The position numbers and the translations under genes were made by a program. Below the pieces are notes generated by a model, which was not told the DNA's origin, ran no database searches, and saw nothing but the letters and a program-made list of their open reading frames with translations. 64,000 nt of DNA from Colius striatus (taxonomy: Eukaryota; Chordata; Aves; Coliiformes; Coliidae). The stretch covers positions 7,662,001-7,726,000 of the forward strand of contig NC_084774.1 of assembly GCF_028858725.1 (NCBI RefSeq), given 5' to 3'. Of the stretch, positions 35,501-48,970 are shown piece by piece. Position 1 is the first letter of the stretch, and every line of letters begins with the position of its first letter.

Positions 35501-38500
35501 GCCGCTCCCGCGAGGGCCAGCACGGTGAGCACCCCTTGCGTGTCCTTACCAGGCGCAAGGCACGTGTAGGCATCGCCTAAAGCTTTAGCCGTAGACACGC
35601 TGCCTGTATTGCGCGTTACAGAAGCGAGTTAGAGTATGGATAGGCCATGCTGAGCGTATTTTCCTGAAGGAGCCACTGACACGTGAGAACATATGGTTGG
35701 AATCTTGTACAGTATCACCATACGCTGTCTTTGCAAGTTATTTTTCTCTTAATGTTGGTATCAGGACATGTATTTATGTTATATCAGGAGCCTTCTCTGG
35801 TAGGACCTTGCTCTTTATGATTCAGAAGCACAAACGTGACACGCAAAACTACTGTAGCTGAGACTAGTGCTGGAGCTGTGAAGCTCCTCAGAGCACACAA
35901 CTCTAGCTACTTCAGCAGTTCTTTGGCTGTGTATTATGTCCATCATCATACCATCTCTCGTAAAACAGCACCTGGTCTAAGATCGCTGTCAAAGTTGCAA
36001 TACCTTGCACAACATGCCCCATGGTTTCTTGAAAAATGCGTTCTCCACATCTGCAGTTACACTGTCGTTCTAGCATGCCACTGGACCAGTAAAACTGTTT
36101 CCTGTGGTAGGAAGCTTATATACAAGGGAAAACAGACTAATGAGAGCTGCACCCAGATTTGGATTGTGTGCTGAGGATTGTTGCCAGAGTTGCTTCTTCT
36201 GGCTTCTTGCAGTGTCCCTCGTGCTTACCCGGTTACTGTGCTCCGATACATCCAAAAAACACTTTGTGTAAGTCTGTGATGTCATTCAGTCACAGGGAGG
36301 ACAAGGGTTATGTCTGTGCTTTTGCGTAGTGCACGTTTGGCAGGTGCAATGCTGAGCCCAACTCACATCGGGGGAACAGGGCAGAATTATAAAGGGATGA
36401 GGATATCTGAGCTTTGTTGGTAGCAAAGAGTTAATCTGAAGAAAACATAGGGTTTTTTTCCGAGTCTGCTCTGCTCTCTGTGTTCACGGTCAAGTAATAG
36501 AGTGTTTTGTTGGCTTTTTTGATGTAGTGGAAGATGGTTAACTGCAAGATTCTTTTCTTTGATTCTTTAGCTCTGTCAACTTCCTTGGATATTGGGTTGA
36601 GTAACTGGAGCTTCCTGTACGTCACTGTCTCCCTGTGAGTACAAACACCATCTTCCCTGGGAGCCTTCTGGTGGGGTTTAGAAAGTGCTTTGTCAGGGTC
36701 AGTTTCTTGAATGGGTGTATGGCTTAGTGGGGCTGGTATGCATGGTACACTGGTAGCAACGTAGAAGTAAGTGACCTGGTTCCTAAGAGTACTTTGCTGG
36801 GAAGGCCTATGTTGGAGGAGACTGACAGTGTATTTTGGCCCTTACAGCTACACGATGACCAAATCCTCTGCCATTCTCTTCATCCTGCTTTTTTCACTGC
36901 TCTTCAAGCTGGAGGAAGTGGTAAGGGTCACAGCCAATGGTTTAGGGAGGGAAAAGGTCAGGTCCTGGGAAACTGGCAGTACGTATACAAGAAACATACA
37001 AGTAGAGGAAGAATACAATTAGGTGGATGAATCTGAAAGAAAGGAGGTGTCTGTTCAGCTCTAGGAGTCTGTAGTGATTTTGTGTTTGGTCTCATGCAGA
37101 GGGTGGCATTGCTGTTGGTGGTTCTGCTCATCGCTGGGGGCCTCTTCATGTTCACCTACAAGTCCACACAGTTCAACACACAGGGGTTCGTGCTGGTGCT
37201 GTGTGCCTCCTTCCTTGGGGGTATTCGCTGGACTCTCACACAGATACTTGTGCAGAAGGCTGAACTGGGTATGTAGGGTATTAGGACGTGGGTGGTGCTG
37301 GTAACAGGGAGGGGAGTAAGGAGGTGGTAGCCCTTGCTGCAGAAAGAAAATGTCTTACATAAGGGACAGTGTTTGAAACCTGGGACAGGGGCTATCTGCT
37401 GATGGGTAACGAAGGTGTCTTGGTGTCTGCAGCAGTGAAGATGTGGGCATTACAAATAAGGTGTATGTCTAGGAATGGTACTGATAAAGGCTCTAGGAGC
37501 TATGTTATTCCTTCGCTTGTTCCTACCTGGTCTGTTACTGATTCTCCTCTTTCAGGGCTCGAGAACCCCATTGATATCATGTTTCACCTGCAGCCGCTCA
37601 TGTTCCTGGGGCTCTTCCCACTCTTTGCGGTGTTTGAGGGTGCGTGAGTTAATCAGAGAAAGCAGAGATAGCTTTATAGAGTGGTTTGGGAGATTGCTTT
37701 TCAGTTTGTTGCTTGAGATGATTCATTTAGATAAGTGAACAACTGTGAACTTTACAAAGTAGCTAGAGGCCTGGAATTATAAAGAGACAGTTGTAACTTA
37801 CGCTGACAGAATGTAAAATAGTGCATACAACAGTAGTCTGGCACACTTGTGGAAGTAAAGGCTTTGAAGAACTGGCTCCACGTCCCCATGATACTGGAAT
37901 GTGAGCAGCCTGCCCCCATCTTGTGGGGAGAACCCCTGGGAGTTGGGAAAGGTACTCTGCTACTCACTGTCTTGTTTCTAGGCCTGCCTTTGTCCGTATC
38001 AGAGAAGCTCTTCCGTTTCCATGAAGCAGGAATACTGTTCTCTCTGTTAGGAAAGCTGTTCTTGGGTGGAATTCTTGCCTTTGGTCTAGGCTTTTCTGAG
38101 TTCCTCTTGGTTTCCAGAACATCTAGCCTCACCCTGTCCATTGCTGGCATTTTTAAGGTAAGGCATGGTTCCTGTGCTAATACTAGAAGGCAAGTACCGA
38201 GTCATCCCTACTGGGCCTCATGTGGTGGGAACATCCTTAGAGCCTTAAAAATAATTTCCTTTCATTTTTGTTCTCCTTACACAAGAGCTCAATGCTTTGC
38301 CTTGCAGTCTCTGCAGTGAAGTCTCAGTCCCTGACAGCAAGTGGCAGAGACTAGTGGCTGTTCTGTAGTGGGATCTGGGATAGACTAAAGCACATGGGCC
38401 TCATGAGCAATGGATGGTGCAGAAGGGAGAAGGGGGAAGAAGGGCATGCTCTTACATCAGACCTGGATATGAACAAGCCACTCGTTCTGATGCAGAAGTC

Positions 38501-39121
38501 ACAGGATTCTCATGTAGCCAAGCTATGCAAAGGACTTAAAATCCCACATTCCAATTTAAGAGCTCATTCTGTTGCTAGAACTAGTTTTAGTAGTCTCTGC
38601 ATGTGGAAGAATGTGCTGATGGAAAGCAGCATCCTGGCATCTTGACTTAAGCTTGAGCTGTGAAATGTCTCTTTTGTATCTCCTTAGGTCCTGCACTGCC
38701 ACTTGTGTTTTTTATTTCCACAGGAAATCTGCATTTTATTCCTCGCTACACATTTGCTGGGAGACCGCCTCAGTCTCCTGAACTGGCTGGGCTTTGCTGT
38801 CTGTCTGTCAGGAATCTCCCTTCATGTCATTCTCAAAGCCATGAATTCCAAAGGTGATTCTGTTTTAAATCCCTTTCTGTTTCTCTGTAGGCCTTCTCTT
38901 AGCTTCGTGAAGAACTGTGTTTAGCTCCAGCCCCTTGCCAACACCAGGTTTGACGGGTGCTCTAGCAAGTTGATCACTAAATGGGCTGTCTGCACACAGG
39001 GGAAAAAGCACAGAAGCTACACAAAGGGACGAGCTCTGACCCTGACCTGGAGCTGCTGCTGCACCACACAGAACATGGCGAGGAGGAGGAAGAGGATGTT
39101 AAGACCCCACAACAACACTGA
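34964..39121 (+). CDS. SLC35C2: SLC35C2, Golgi nucleotide-sugar-transporter-like protein (complete, nine coding exons)
   Basis: SLC35C2 belongs to the drug/metabolite transporter superfamily and sits in the early secretory pathway. It is reported to favour Notch O-fucosylation, possibly by handling GDP-fucose. Coding exons: 34964-35071, 35146-35296, 36571-36634, 36848-36920, 37100-37268, 37556-37639, 37982-38157, 38724-38853, 39000-39121. They give 358 aa; human is about 365. About ten hydrophobic helices are visible. Family landmarks are [20 protein letters not shown] at the N-terminus, [43 protein letters not shown], and [12 protein letters not shown]-like text followed by [16 protein letters not shown]. 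The C-terminal tail is cytosolic and acidic (GEEEEEDV-like), as in human. Intron 1 is only 74 bp. The start is chosen because it is the only in-frame ATG before helix 1. The gene is tandem with ELMO2, as in human. Confidence 0.97.
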
Positions 39122-39840
39122 CTGAACGTGAAGCACAAAATCCCCTGTTCAGTTCTTACCAAGCCTGCCTAACAGCTGTCTAGGAGTAAGGTCCAAGAGT
39201 CTCTGTGACCACCCAAATGAGAGGCAGGTCCTGATGAGAGAGTCCTGGTGTTCTACTACAGAGTGGATCTGTAGATGCTGCACAAGAAACAGGAAACATC
39301 CCTGTCACAGAGAGCGAACTTGGAAGATGAGCCCTTGTTCAGTGGAAACAGAACAGTGTGATGATACTGTAGAAAGCTTATTAGGGAATCCTGAAGGCTG
39401 TATGTGGAGAGTGTAGACTGTGAGCTGTAGAATGAGTGTGCATATGTGTGGACTGCAGGCTGAGTTGTTCAGAGATGATTTTAGTGTTTTTAGGCTTTGG
39501 CTTCAAAAGAGAAGGTGGATATGCTTTCTCATACTTTATGGTTCTGCTGGTAGGAACTCTCATCTTGGTGGAAGCAGATGATCCGTAGACTTATCCCAGT
39601 GAGAAGAAGCCTTTGTGCCTGGTGACCTCCATGTTCTGTGTGCATAGCAAGGAGAGAATTAAAATGCTGGTGTTTGGGACCAATTTAACAGACAGATTAT
39701 GTTGGTTGGAGAAAAGACTGGGATGCATGGCCCTACAGGCCAAGGAGAGAGAAAGTAGTATCATGGGAGATCTAGCTTAAGCAATAAGCTTATCAGAAAG
39801 TATGTGTGTATTTGAGGAGGGGGGATTTTTTGTTTTTTAA

Positions 39841-39846
39841 AATAAA
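39841..39846 (+). terminator. SLC35C2: SLC35C2 polyadenylation signal
   Basis: AATAAA lies 720 bp after the stop, followed by TTTCTGATTCTCTTTTTGTC, a good U-rich downstream element. Cleavage is probably near 39865. An earlier ATTAAA (around 39658) could serve a shorter form. Confidence 0.7.
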
Positions 39847-39865
39847 CTATTTCTGATTCTCTTTT

Positions 39866-42188
39866 TGTCTGCATATTATGCACCTATGGTGCATCAAGCA
39901 GAGGTCCTTTGTCTTCTGAACTCCTTTCCTTGTAGATCCACACTGACTTTGCTACTGCATGCCCAATTATTTTTGAGACCTGGCACACAAAATACTTGCC
40001 CATGAACGGGATCTCTTGGACTAGGAGTATCTTCCTGCGACCTGTTGTATTTGTGCCAGCCCAGAGAGCATAATGACACATCTGCCTTTGCGTATGAGCT
40101 AGACACCTAAGCAGATTTTTAGTATTGTGGCTTCTTTACCCCATGGGATTGGATCAGTTAGTGCTGCAGCCTTGTCCAGGAATGGGGAACAGTGCAGGAT
40201 TTAAGGTGTGTCTTTTTCCTTTCTGCTAAGCCACAAGTGGTGTTGGGCAAGTAGGATTTTTACATGGGAGAATTTTCGCCTTTTTGGAAGTTTTGGTCAA
40301 TGCTAGCTTTTTGTGTTTGGAGTAGAAATAATTTGAGAGCTTCCCAAAAGGTTAGCAGTGCAGTCTGTCTCCTGAGAGGAGCTGGGTATTAAACTGAATT
40401 TCTCATATTCTGTTTGAGAATCAGAACCATTTTGATTAGATTTCCGGTCTTGCTGTTGCTTCACAGTTTTCATATGTGAAGTCTTTCTTGAGGGCTTTAA
40501 TCAATAGCATGTCCTGGAAGAAAAAAAGATTCTGAAGAAGAAAACTTTTGCTAATAATTATATTATTTAATGGTGCTCTAATAGACACTGGTAACCTGCC
40601 TCAGAGCAGACAGTAGGTGGCACATGGACCTCATGTAAAGCTGCTGAGCTTGTGGCTTCAGCCCAGGCTGGTGCACCAAGAGATCCTGTGGATCAAGCAG
40701 GGTGCCTGGAGCTGGGAACAACTTGATCTGTCCTTAGCTGGATTTTCCAATAGCTGGGACTTGTGGTGCTTCCAGCAGGATTCACCCTGTTTACCTTAGT
40801 GATAGATGTCAGCCCCATGTACTAAACACTCTGTACTGGATGTGGAGCAGTGATGCTTTCTGCACGTGGTTTGTGTTTAACAGTATCTCAGCTGCTCTTT
40901 ACACTCTCCTAGAACTAAGCCTCAGGCATCCAGGCACTGTGTAGCTCTCACACTGGTATTTCAGGACCCTGTATATGCAAGGTCAAGATGATTTTGTTCA
41001 CAGACCAGGATTTTGCACCACATACGGTGTTTGAAGATGGAAGTTGATTGTGCCAATGCAAGTACTTGTGAACTGTAGAGCCCCATAGTCTGTTGCTTCC
41101 AGTCTCATTTCCTCTTTTAAGACAGAGGAGATGCCCTAGAACCTAATGCCCACACATAGCAGCACCTCTGAAATTCATTCAGCTTTGCTTCCGTTGGTTA
41201 ATTAGTTCAAACACCATCAGTATTCAGTCACAGCCCACTATTTCCTGTGCATGGCTGCATATCACTACTGTCTGTAGCTTGTGCTCAATGGTTTCTTAGG
41301 CTTTTAAGGCCCTGGGACACATTGAATATGTGGGATAAATGAAGCAAACATTCTGTTCTGCCTGTAGTGAACTCTGTCTCTTGGCTGATGTGTCTTCCCT
41401 GTCAGGTTGAAGGATGCGAGGAGACAGAGTAGGTGGCACTTCTCAGGTAGCATGGCCCAGTGCCATGTTTCCTGTTTACAGTTTGCTTGACTGCAGGCTC
41501 CAGCCTTTATTAACAAAGTTAAAGACCTTTTTCACACCCAAGTATTTTTTCTCCTTGAAGTGCTTATAATCAAATCACCTCTCAGGCTCCGATTTTGGTG
41601 AGATAACAGACTCTGAACTCTTTGTCCCTGGTAAATGTTTTCTCCAGCCTCCAAATCATGTTTGTAACTGTTCTGCAAGTCCTCCATTTTTTCAGAATCC
41701 TTTTAGAGATGTGAACACCATATCTGACTCTCAGCACCATGCAGGAGGGACCGTTGCCAGCCTGCTCACACTCGTTGCTCCTCATCCATGCCTCTGAGCT
41801 TGCTACTAGCACATCCCCTACTGAGGGTGTATAGGAGGCAAAGGGTGCTCTGCATAGGGCAAAAAGACCCTGATGAGGTCACATGAAAGTCCTCTCTACT
41901 TCATGTTGGCCCAGGTAGGTCAACCCTCTTGTCAACATCATCTGAGGTTCTCGCAAGACACTTCCTCCAAGTCAGCAGTTACCAGAGGATAAAAGACCAA
42001 GGAGAAGCAGAAGTTGGAGATACTATTGTCCTCTCCTCATCATCACTGCTACCCCCTGGATCAGCCACCTTCCTTACTGCCACATCTCCACCATAGGAGG
42101 AAACAAGAAGCTTTGAGCAAAGAAGAAGGAAAAGCAGCTGGCCAAGATTGCCAGAGAAACTAGTCACAGGAATGTGGATGACTAGAGA
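39866..42188. other. Intergenic, no gene recognised
   Basis: About 2.3 kb downstream of SLC35C2. I see no splice-bounded coding sequence, RNA gene or clear repeat. The open frames present are short and lack family signatures. Confidence 0.5.
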
Positions 42189-42806
42189 TCACAATTACAG
42201 AGTGGTTGAGGTTGGAAGGGACTTCTGGAGGTCATCTTGTCCTTGCTGAAGCAGAGCCACCCAGAGCTGGTTGCCCAGGACTGTGTCCAGATGGCTTTTC
42301 ATTATCTCCAATGTTGGAGACTCTGCAGCCTCTCTGGGTAACCTGTGCCAGGGCTCAGTCACCCTCACAGTGATACAGTGCTTCTGGTGTTCAGAGGGAA
42401 CCTCCTGTGTTTCAGTTTGTGCCCATCACCTCTGGTCTTGTCACTGGGCACCACTGAAAAGAGCCTGGCTTTGTCCTCTTTTTGCCCTTTCTTCAGGTAT
42501 TTATATACAATGACAGGTTCTTCTCCTGGAACCTTCTCTGGGCTGAACAATCCCAGCTCTGTCAGCCTTTCCTGATATGTGAGGTGCTCCATTCCCTTCA
42601 TAATCTTTGTGGCTCTTTTCTAGACTCTCTCCAGTATGTTTGTGTATTTCATGTACTGATGAGCCTAGCACTGGGCACAGGTCTCCATCTGTAGCCTCAC
42701 CAGTGCTGAGTAAAGGGGAAGGGTTGCCTCTCGACATGCTGACAGTACTTTACCTAGTGCACCCGAGGACATCATCAGCTGCCTTTGAAGCAAGGGCACC
42801 TTACTA
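42189..42806 (-). repeat. CR1 LINE fragment, antisense
   Basis: It opens with TCACAATTACAGAGTGGTTG and GAGGTTGGAAGGGACTTCTG, the CR1 3' end reversed. It runs through GGGCACAGGTCTCC and a GCTGAGTAAAGGGGAAGG block to a degraded CAAGGGCACCTTACTAG end. Diverged and non-coding. Confidence 0.9.
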
Positions 42807-45339
42807 GCTCCTGTGAAGATGCAGGGTGTGTGCAGCTAGAGAGTGTGAGTGCAAGAGCTTGCCCTGTCTAGTACTAAAAGAGGATTTGGTGGGGCACAGA
42901 GCTGTCCTAGAAGACCCACACTAGCATAAGTAGGCCCACTATCTCATCTTGTGCTTTGCAGCCTTGCAGACCTGGGTAATTGCTTTGTCTATCAGAGCTC
43001 CTTGCATCAACAGACAGTAATTGGCATGAGCGCTAAAGAGCCTCGTCTCACTTACTGCTGAATGCAGCTCAAACTCCAGAGTTATGAGAGAGGAGCAGCA
43101 ATGCTCATGTTTACTCTCTGTCTTTCCACCAGGTGCTCCTCTTCCCCCAGGGATGAAGCACTTTTTGCATGTCTTGCTTATGTGTTCACTCTGCAAAACC
43201 ACCACCAAGGGCAGTGTGGGAAACAACAATGTGCTTCTCAGGAGCACAGAGGATGGGCAAAGCTGGCACTCTGCTCAGTTCTGTTCTTCCTCATGTAGAT
43301 GTTTCCTACAGAAACCTCTACTACAAAACCTACCCTAAATGGTGGGATAGCAAGGAGTGGGAGGGAATTAGTTTTTGTAGATGGTGATGTTTCCCCAGCT
43401 CCATGCAACAACGATCCTGGGAGGTTTCCCAGACTCTCCCCTCAACTGTATAGCTCTTTGGCTTCCAGTGCATCAGTATTCCCCTGTGCACTGGGCTCAA
43501 CCCTCTTCTGTATTCATAATTTCTGATCCGGTAAATTACAGCACTATTAAAGTGCACAGGGATTTTTTTTCTGTGTTTTGGTGCCATGAGCCCTTAAATT
43601 TACCACTGATCTGTATGTGTTTCCCTGCCAGTCCCTTTTCAGCCAATACAAGCTGCATCTGTGCTGCTTTTGCCTTTCTTCTCCCCAGTAGCCTGGAGGC
43701 CCAGGCTGCACCTGCACCGTAGTGTTTAAACTCTGGAGATGAGTGGCACACAGTGGGCATGTGGGGGACATGGCTATCACTGCATGGTTTGCTTTTACTT
43801 CCTCTGTGTGCCTGTGTTCTTGAAAAGGTAGTTTCAAGTTAGTCTAGCAGCACCTTGGACCTGTCTAATGATTTTCATACTAGATGTAGGTTTCTGAGAG
43901 TCTTACCTTGAGCAACAGTAAATTCCTGATCTAAGCTGCTCTGCCTGCACTGCTGATGTATTTCAGTTTTTCACTTTTCTGTCTGTTCAGCCTCCAGGCC
44001 ACTGGGAAGAGCCTGTAATAGGACCGAGGTCTATTCTTCTGCCCCTGGGACGCAGTGCAGCAGCCATTCTGCTGCCCTGTACCTCCAGCACTTGGATAAG
44101 GGGCAGGAGTAGGCATGGAAGGAGTTAAACAGTGCTGGGGAAAAAATAGTATTTAATCCATTGCTGTCCCTCTTAGCTAACCTAGATGGGAAAACGCCTC
44201 CCTGCTGGAAACAGCACCTCTCGGAAATGGAAATGCAGGATGGCTGGGGATTAGGGTGCCTATCGCTAGAAATGGGTTTCTTATCGTCTCTCTCAGCTGA
44301 ATTGGTGGGACAGACACTGAAAATTGAATTGCCTTCCCTGTTTCTGCTATTGCAGTCTTCCTGTGTTCTAGCTTTGCACCTGCCTCCCCAGTCTCTGGCC
44401 TCCCTTGCTCCCATCCTCAGCAGAGCAGGGACTGCCTCCAAGAAGATATGTGTCTGGGTAGAAGGACTGTGCTAGCTAGAAGGTGGGCTGGACTGGCTAC
44501 ATCTGGGAAGATTCATCCTTTGGATTTTCAAGGCCAGGAGGATGTAGTCCCTCTTTATAAACATCCCTCTCACCTGGGAAGGACAGTGGTGGCCTGGCAG
44601 AGCCTGATTTGGGACAGCCTAAGTGAAGATGTGAAATGATCAGAGGACATCAGGCACAACTGGACATGGGAACTGGTGATTAGGAGCTGGAGGCAGACTC
44701 TGTAAGACTTAAGAGCAGCATGAACCTGGGTCTTTGCTGTGTCAGGTGGAGGCATGTCTCTCTCATCATCACTCAGACTCTGTCCTGGCATGGACAAGGT
44801 GGCTCTTTAAGTTTCTCCTCACAGTCTCCATTCATGGTTTGAAATAGTGCACACCACAAGCACCAGCCAGCATGTAAAACTCTGCATCAGCCCCAGGCGT
44901 CTACAGAGAACCTGGGGGGTTCATCACTGCCCAGGCTCAGAGCAGGTCAGGCTGAACACAGACTGAGCACTTTGTCCCTGTGTGGACTACAGACCTGGTG
45001 TTCAGGCATCGTGCCAAGGATTTCTTTTAAGGTTTTTGTTTGCATGGTTTGGTTTGGAGATAATTCTGTTTTACTGGACTGTATTTTACCACAGGTTACC
45101 AGTGACTGATTTCATCCTTGTTTCTGTCACAGTGTGGGATATTTTTGAGGAATTTCCCATCTCTGTTGCAGTTACATGTGAGCTGTAACTCGCTGAGTGT
45201 CCACCTGCCAATGGCTTTTCAATGCACCGACCTGCAGTTATGGTGCTGCTCCAACACATTGTTGCTGCCCTTCATTGTCCATGTGCCAGAACACATGGAG
45301 TCTGAAAAGAAAATTTAAAAAACCAAAAAGGGCTCATTG

Positions 45340-45470
45340 GGGAGGATTTTGTTGCTCTGACAGAGCCACCATCCGTGGTTAATGGAATCTGAAGCAGAAC
45401 TCTCTTTCAGAAGAACTCTGTGCTGAGCCAGAATGTATAAAATAATTGCTGGCGATCAGGGTAAAGCCTT
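45340..45470. promoter_or_regulatory. Candidate conserved non-coding element
   Basis: A patch of complex AT-rich text (GAATGTATAAAATAATTGC, GTAAAGCCTTAACC) stands out from GC-balanced flanks. Only composition and motif impression support it. Confidence 0.2.
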
Positions 45471-46254
45471 AACCAAGGGCCTGGTTCCTCTTGGAAAAGC
45501 AGGCTATGCTCTGGTTGCAGAGGCTTGCTGTCTGCCCTGCAAAAGAAGTTCCTTCTTACTAGAGTGCTGCTCTTGTCCTCTGCTGAAGGACTGACTCAAA
45601 TTGCTGTCAAATAATGAGGAAAAGGTTACCTTTAATCATACAAGTGCTTTTTTACATGCTGAGGGACAACTGCAGCCAGGTCTAGCTGCATCAGAGGTTA
45701 TCTCTGCAGCAAAGGGAATTATGGACATTTGCACTATGATGTTGGAGGACTCTGTTAAAGAGCTAATAGTGGGATGCAGATTTGCTCATACATCCCTATC
45801 AACATCCACATTTGCAGGGGAAGACACACAGGTTTGTTATGCACAATGCAAGCTCAACCTGAAGTGGTGGCCTGGAAAGCAGAGGGATGGGGACAGACCA
45901 GTGGCAGCCACAGAGAAATCCTTAATGCAATTTTGGAAAGTTTCCTTGTTTCCAGCCCCACACGCTTCTGCACAGCCTCAGACCTGCCCTGTGCCTGGGG
46001 AATGGAGCCAGAGAGTTACCCCAGGGGTATTTTGCAAGGGTATTGTTCCCCCAGCTCTTGATCTAGGGCCCAGTTGCTTCAGTATCTGGGTCCACCTACA
46101 CTCTGGCACAGGCACGGTCTCGGTGAGGGCCAGCACTGCTCCTGTGTTACTTGTGGATATGAAGGGTCACACAGAAGGGCAGAGCTGTGCCCTGTGGGGC
46201 CATCACAGCCCCTGGCTGGGGTTGTGTGCTTAACAGTTTATCCAAAGCAAATTC

Positions 46255-46420
46255 AGTTTCTTTTTGGGCTAAAACTGATGAATCAAGGTGACTTTGGAGG
46301 GAGAAATAAGTCCTTTTGCTGGATTTGCATAATCCAGGCTGGTAATATGATAATGGTGTTTGTTAAAGACAGAACACAATGAATTAATACCTCTAAGTTG
46401 CTGCAAAATGCAAAGCAGGT
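46255..46420. promoter_or_regulatory. Candidate enhancer with perfect POU octamer
   Basis: It contains ATTTGCAT at 46323-46330 followed by AATCC, then GATAATGG, TTTGTTAAAG and GAATTAATAC within 70 bp. This density of homeodomain/POU/GATA-like words in AT-rich DNA resembles developmental enhancers. Function is inferred. Confidence 0.25.
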
Positions 46421-48779
46421 AATTCACTGTTGGTGCAAGGAAGAGTGTGAACACAGTTGGCACAGCTGGCATCAGGCACAGGGCAGTTGTTGCCACGGGC
46501 ACAGCTGGAGTATAGCAGAGTCAGCAGCAGTTAACCCCTTGTACTCTGCTTGGCTGTGGCTAGAAGCTGTGCTGAGCTTGTCTGGGGGAGGATTACTTGA
46601 TTCAGTCTCTTTACCTGCTGTCTCTGTGAGTTTGGGACCTGCTTTGTCTCCCAGATCATTTCAGAGACATCTGTGCAGGGCCTGTCGCTGCTGGAGGAGG
46701 GACAAGGGACCTGAGGGTGACGTGCATCGTGCTGGTGCTGAAAGACCTTGGAGCACAGAGATGCCCTGGGAGGTTGTAGATGGGGTCTGGTACTGCACTT
46801 GGTGCCACCTTGGCCACCTGCAGCAAAGAGACTTTGATGCCATTCAGCCCCTAAGGTTCTGCTGCCGAATGAAGCCAGCCTGGAGACCTGTTGGCTCTAG
46901 CCCCAGTCCTCGGCTTTTGCCTTGCACAGCTGAGCTCAGCTGACAGAATGGTGCTGCAGTATGAACAAGGAGGAGGAATTGTTATGAGACAGAGGTGGAG
47001 AGAGGCTTGTGAAAGGCATACTGGTGCCTTGCTCATTCCCTGGGTTGGTGCTGCAGTTCCAAAGCCATCCTTGCCTTCCAGACCCCACTGGAATCCTAAT
47101 GCACCGTTTACCTCTGCAGCTCCACAGCTCTATCAGAGGGAGATGCTGTGTGTGAGCCAAAGCAGGATTTCAAGCTAATTGGATTCTGTGTCTCCGTGGT
47201 TTCCTGTGTAGGCAGGCAACAAGGATTACTACAATGTTTCTGAGGAACTGAGGAGAGTAAGAATGACCTGCATAGGGATTTCGTCCTGCATAGACCCTGA
47301 TGCTAGCTCCAGCAAAGGACTTTTTACAGTCTGTTGTGATGGAAGGGCCCAAAGCAGTGTGTTCCCACTCTGTGACAGTACTGCTGTCCAATTTGTTTGT
47401 GCTCTTCCTAAGTCTTTGAGCCAGGTGCAGTCCCCTTCTCAGTGAAGGAAAGAATTCAAACACCTCCTGAACCTAAGCAAGCCTGACAATGGTTTGGTTT
47501 CTCCTGCTAACTCCACATGGTGGGGAACCAAACAGAGAAGTCAAAGACGTGGTGGGTCCTGTGCACAACCAGCCAGCTGACTCAAGTTTGCTCCCCTTTC
47601 TCTCGCCACTTCTCTTCCCAGGCCTAGCTGCTGGCTGAGAGCAGTGCACATGTGAACTTTCTCCCTTCCTGCAAGTTCCTGCCTTGTTTTAGAGCCTGTC
47701 AGGGTTGGAGCAGCATTCACCTCAATAACAGATTTATTCCTGTATAAGCATTTTGTTCCTTCAATTGCAAAGCAGTCATACTGCAGGCAGCAGTGGTAAT
47801 GGCTCCATTTGCACCAAGTGTTGAGACAGTGCCAGATGTGTGAGCCTGCAGCATAGTACTCATGGCATGTAGGTGAGTGCAAACAGTTACCACATGCCAT
47901 GGTGTCTACCTGTAGAAGCGTGTGCCATGCAATGCTGGATCAGCCAGTCTGGATGAGTGTGTGGCTATCCCAGCAGGACTGTGGTGTCCCTAGTTCTGTG
48001 GCCAAGCTGGTAGAGTATTGCTCTCACTGTTAAGAGGAAGGGCAGAAGCCCAGAGATGCCGAGACCTTGCCTATACAAGCAGTGGTAACAGAACATTGAG
48101 TGGGCCCATGTGCCAGCATTACTTTTGCCTTGTGCCCACATAGTGACATGCAAGGCATAATCACCTTGCTGTGCACCCTGAAAGCTGACAGGGTGCTGGG
48201 TGTTCAGTGTCTCTCCTCTGCTGAGGGACAGCACTCGGGCACCTGGATGGTGGGATGGAGTCCTGGAGCTGCGAGAGAGAGATAAGGGCTTCTCAGGACA
48301 TCTTGGCCTCTCTAGGGCAATAGGGTGTGCCTGAGGTCACCATTTTATGGCTCCTGGCACAACAGCACATGTCTTGGGCTCTGTGGTCTATGGGAAAATG
48401 TGTTGCCCAGGTCCCATTTTGTTGCCATATTCAGTGCTTGCTTAGATGGGACACTGAGCTGTGCAGAAAGCTGAGGGTGGAGAGAGGGTCTGAGCCTTCC
48501 TGCCTGGTCTAAGCCAAGCTGACAGCAAGTGCTTCCACCACTAAGGCCAGGTGCAGACATCTGGGATATGGCCTGTTCCTGCCCTTGTCACTTACTCCCC
48601 ATGACACTACCAACATGCCACCATTTCCCTGGCCAGCCCCTTCCTGGCAATAGTGCAGCTCTGGGGTCCCGCTCAGGCATCAGTGCAAGAGGATGCAATA
48701 AGTCACAGGTGTCTGCTGGGCTGTAAATATAGAGGTGGCAGATACCTGCCAACCTGCTGCTGCAGTTCATGGTCTCTGC

Positions 48780-48970
48780 TCTCCCACATGCTCATCCAAA
48801 TGTTAATGTTATGGATGCCTTTATAAATCTTGCATCTTTTCTCTGTCCGTGGGCTACCTAGATTTCATCCTGTTGAGAAGTGACACTTTTGGCCTTTGGT
48901 ACCAGGCTATCAATTTAATACTCTGAGAGTAATATAAAACATGAGACCATATTAACTCCCAATTACTCTG
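48780..48970. promoter_or_regulatory. Candidate conserved non-coding element
   Basis: About 190 bp of AT-rich unique sequence (CCAAATGTTAATGTTATGG, CTTTATAAATCTTGCATC, ATCAATTTAATACTC, CCATATTAACTCCCAATTAC) between GC-richer flanks, with repeated TTAAT/CAATT homeodomain-like cores. Confidence 0.22.

Noticed and set aside
34396-35598. GC-rich open frames around the ELMO2 end and SLC35C2 start (189, 185, 182 and 169 aa)
   Set aside because: Shadows of the last ELMO2 exon and of SLC35C2 exons 1-2 in other frames.
45601-46233. 210-residue open frame in the intergenic block
   Set aside because: It lacks an ATG at its start and any recognisable domain, repeat or splice context; expected by chance in 24 kb.
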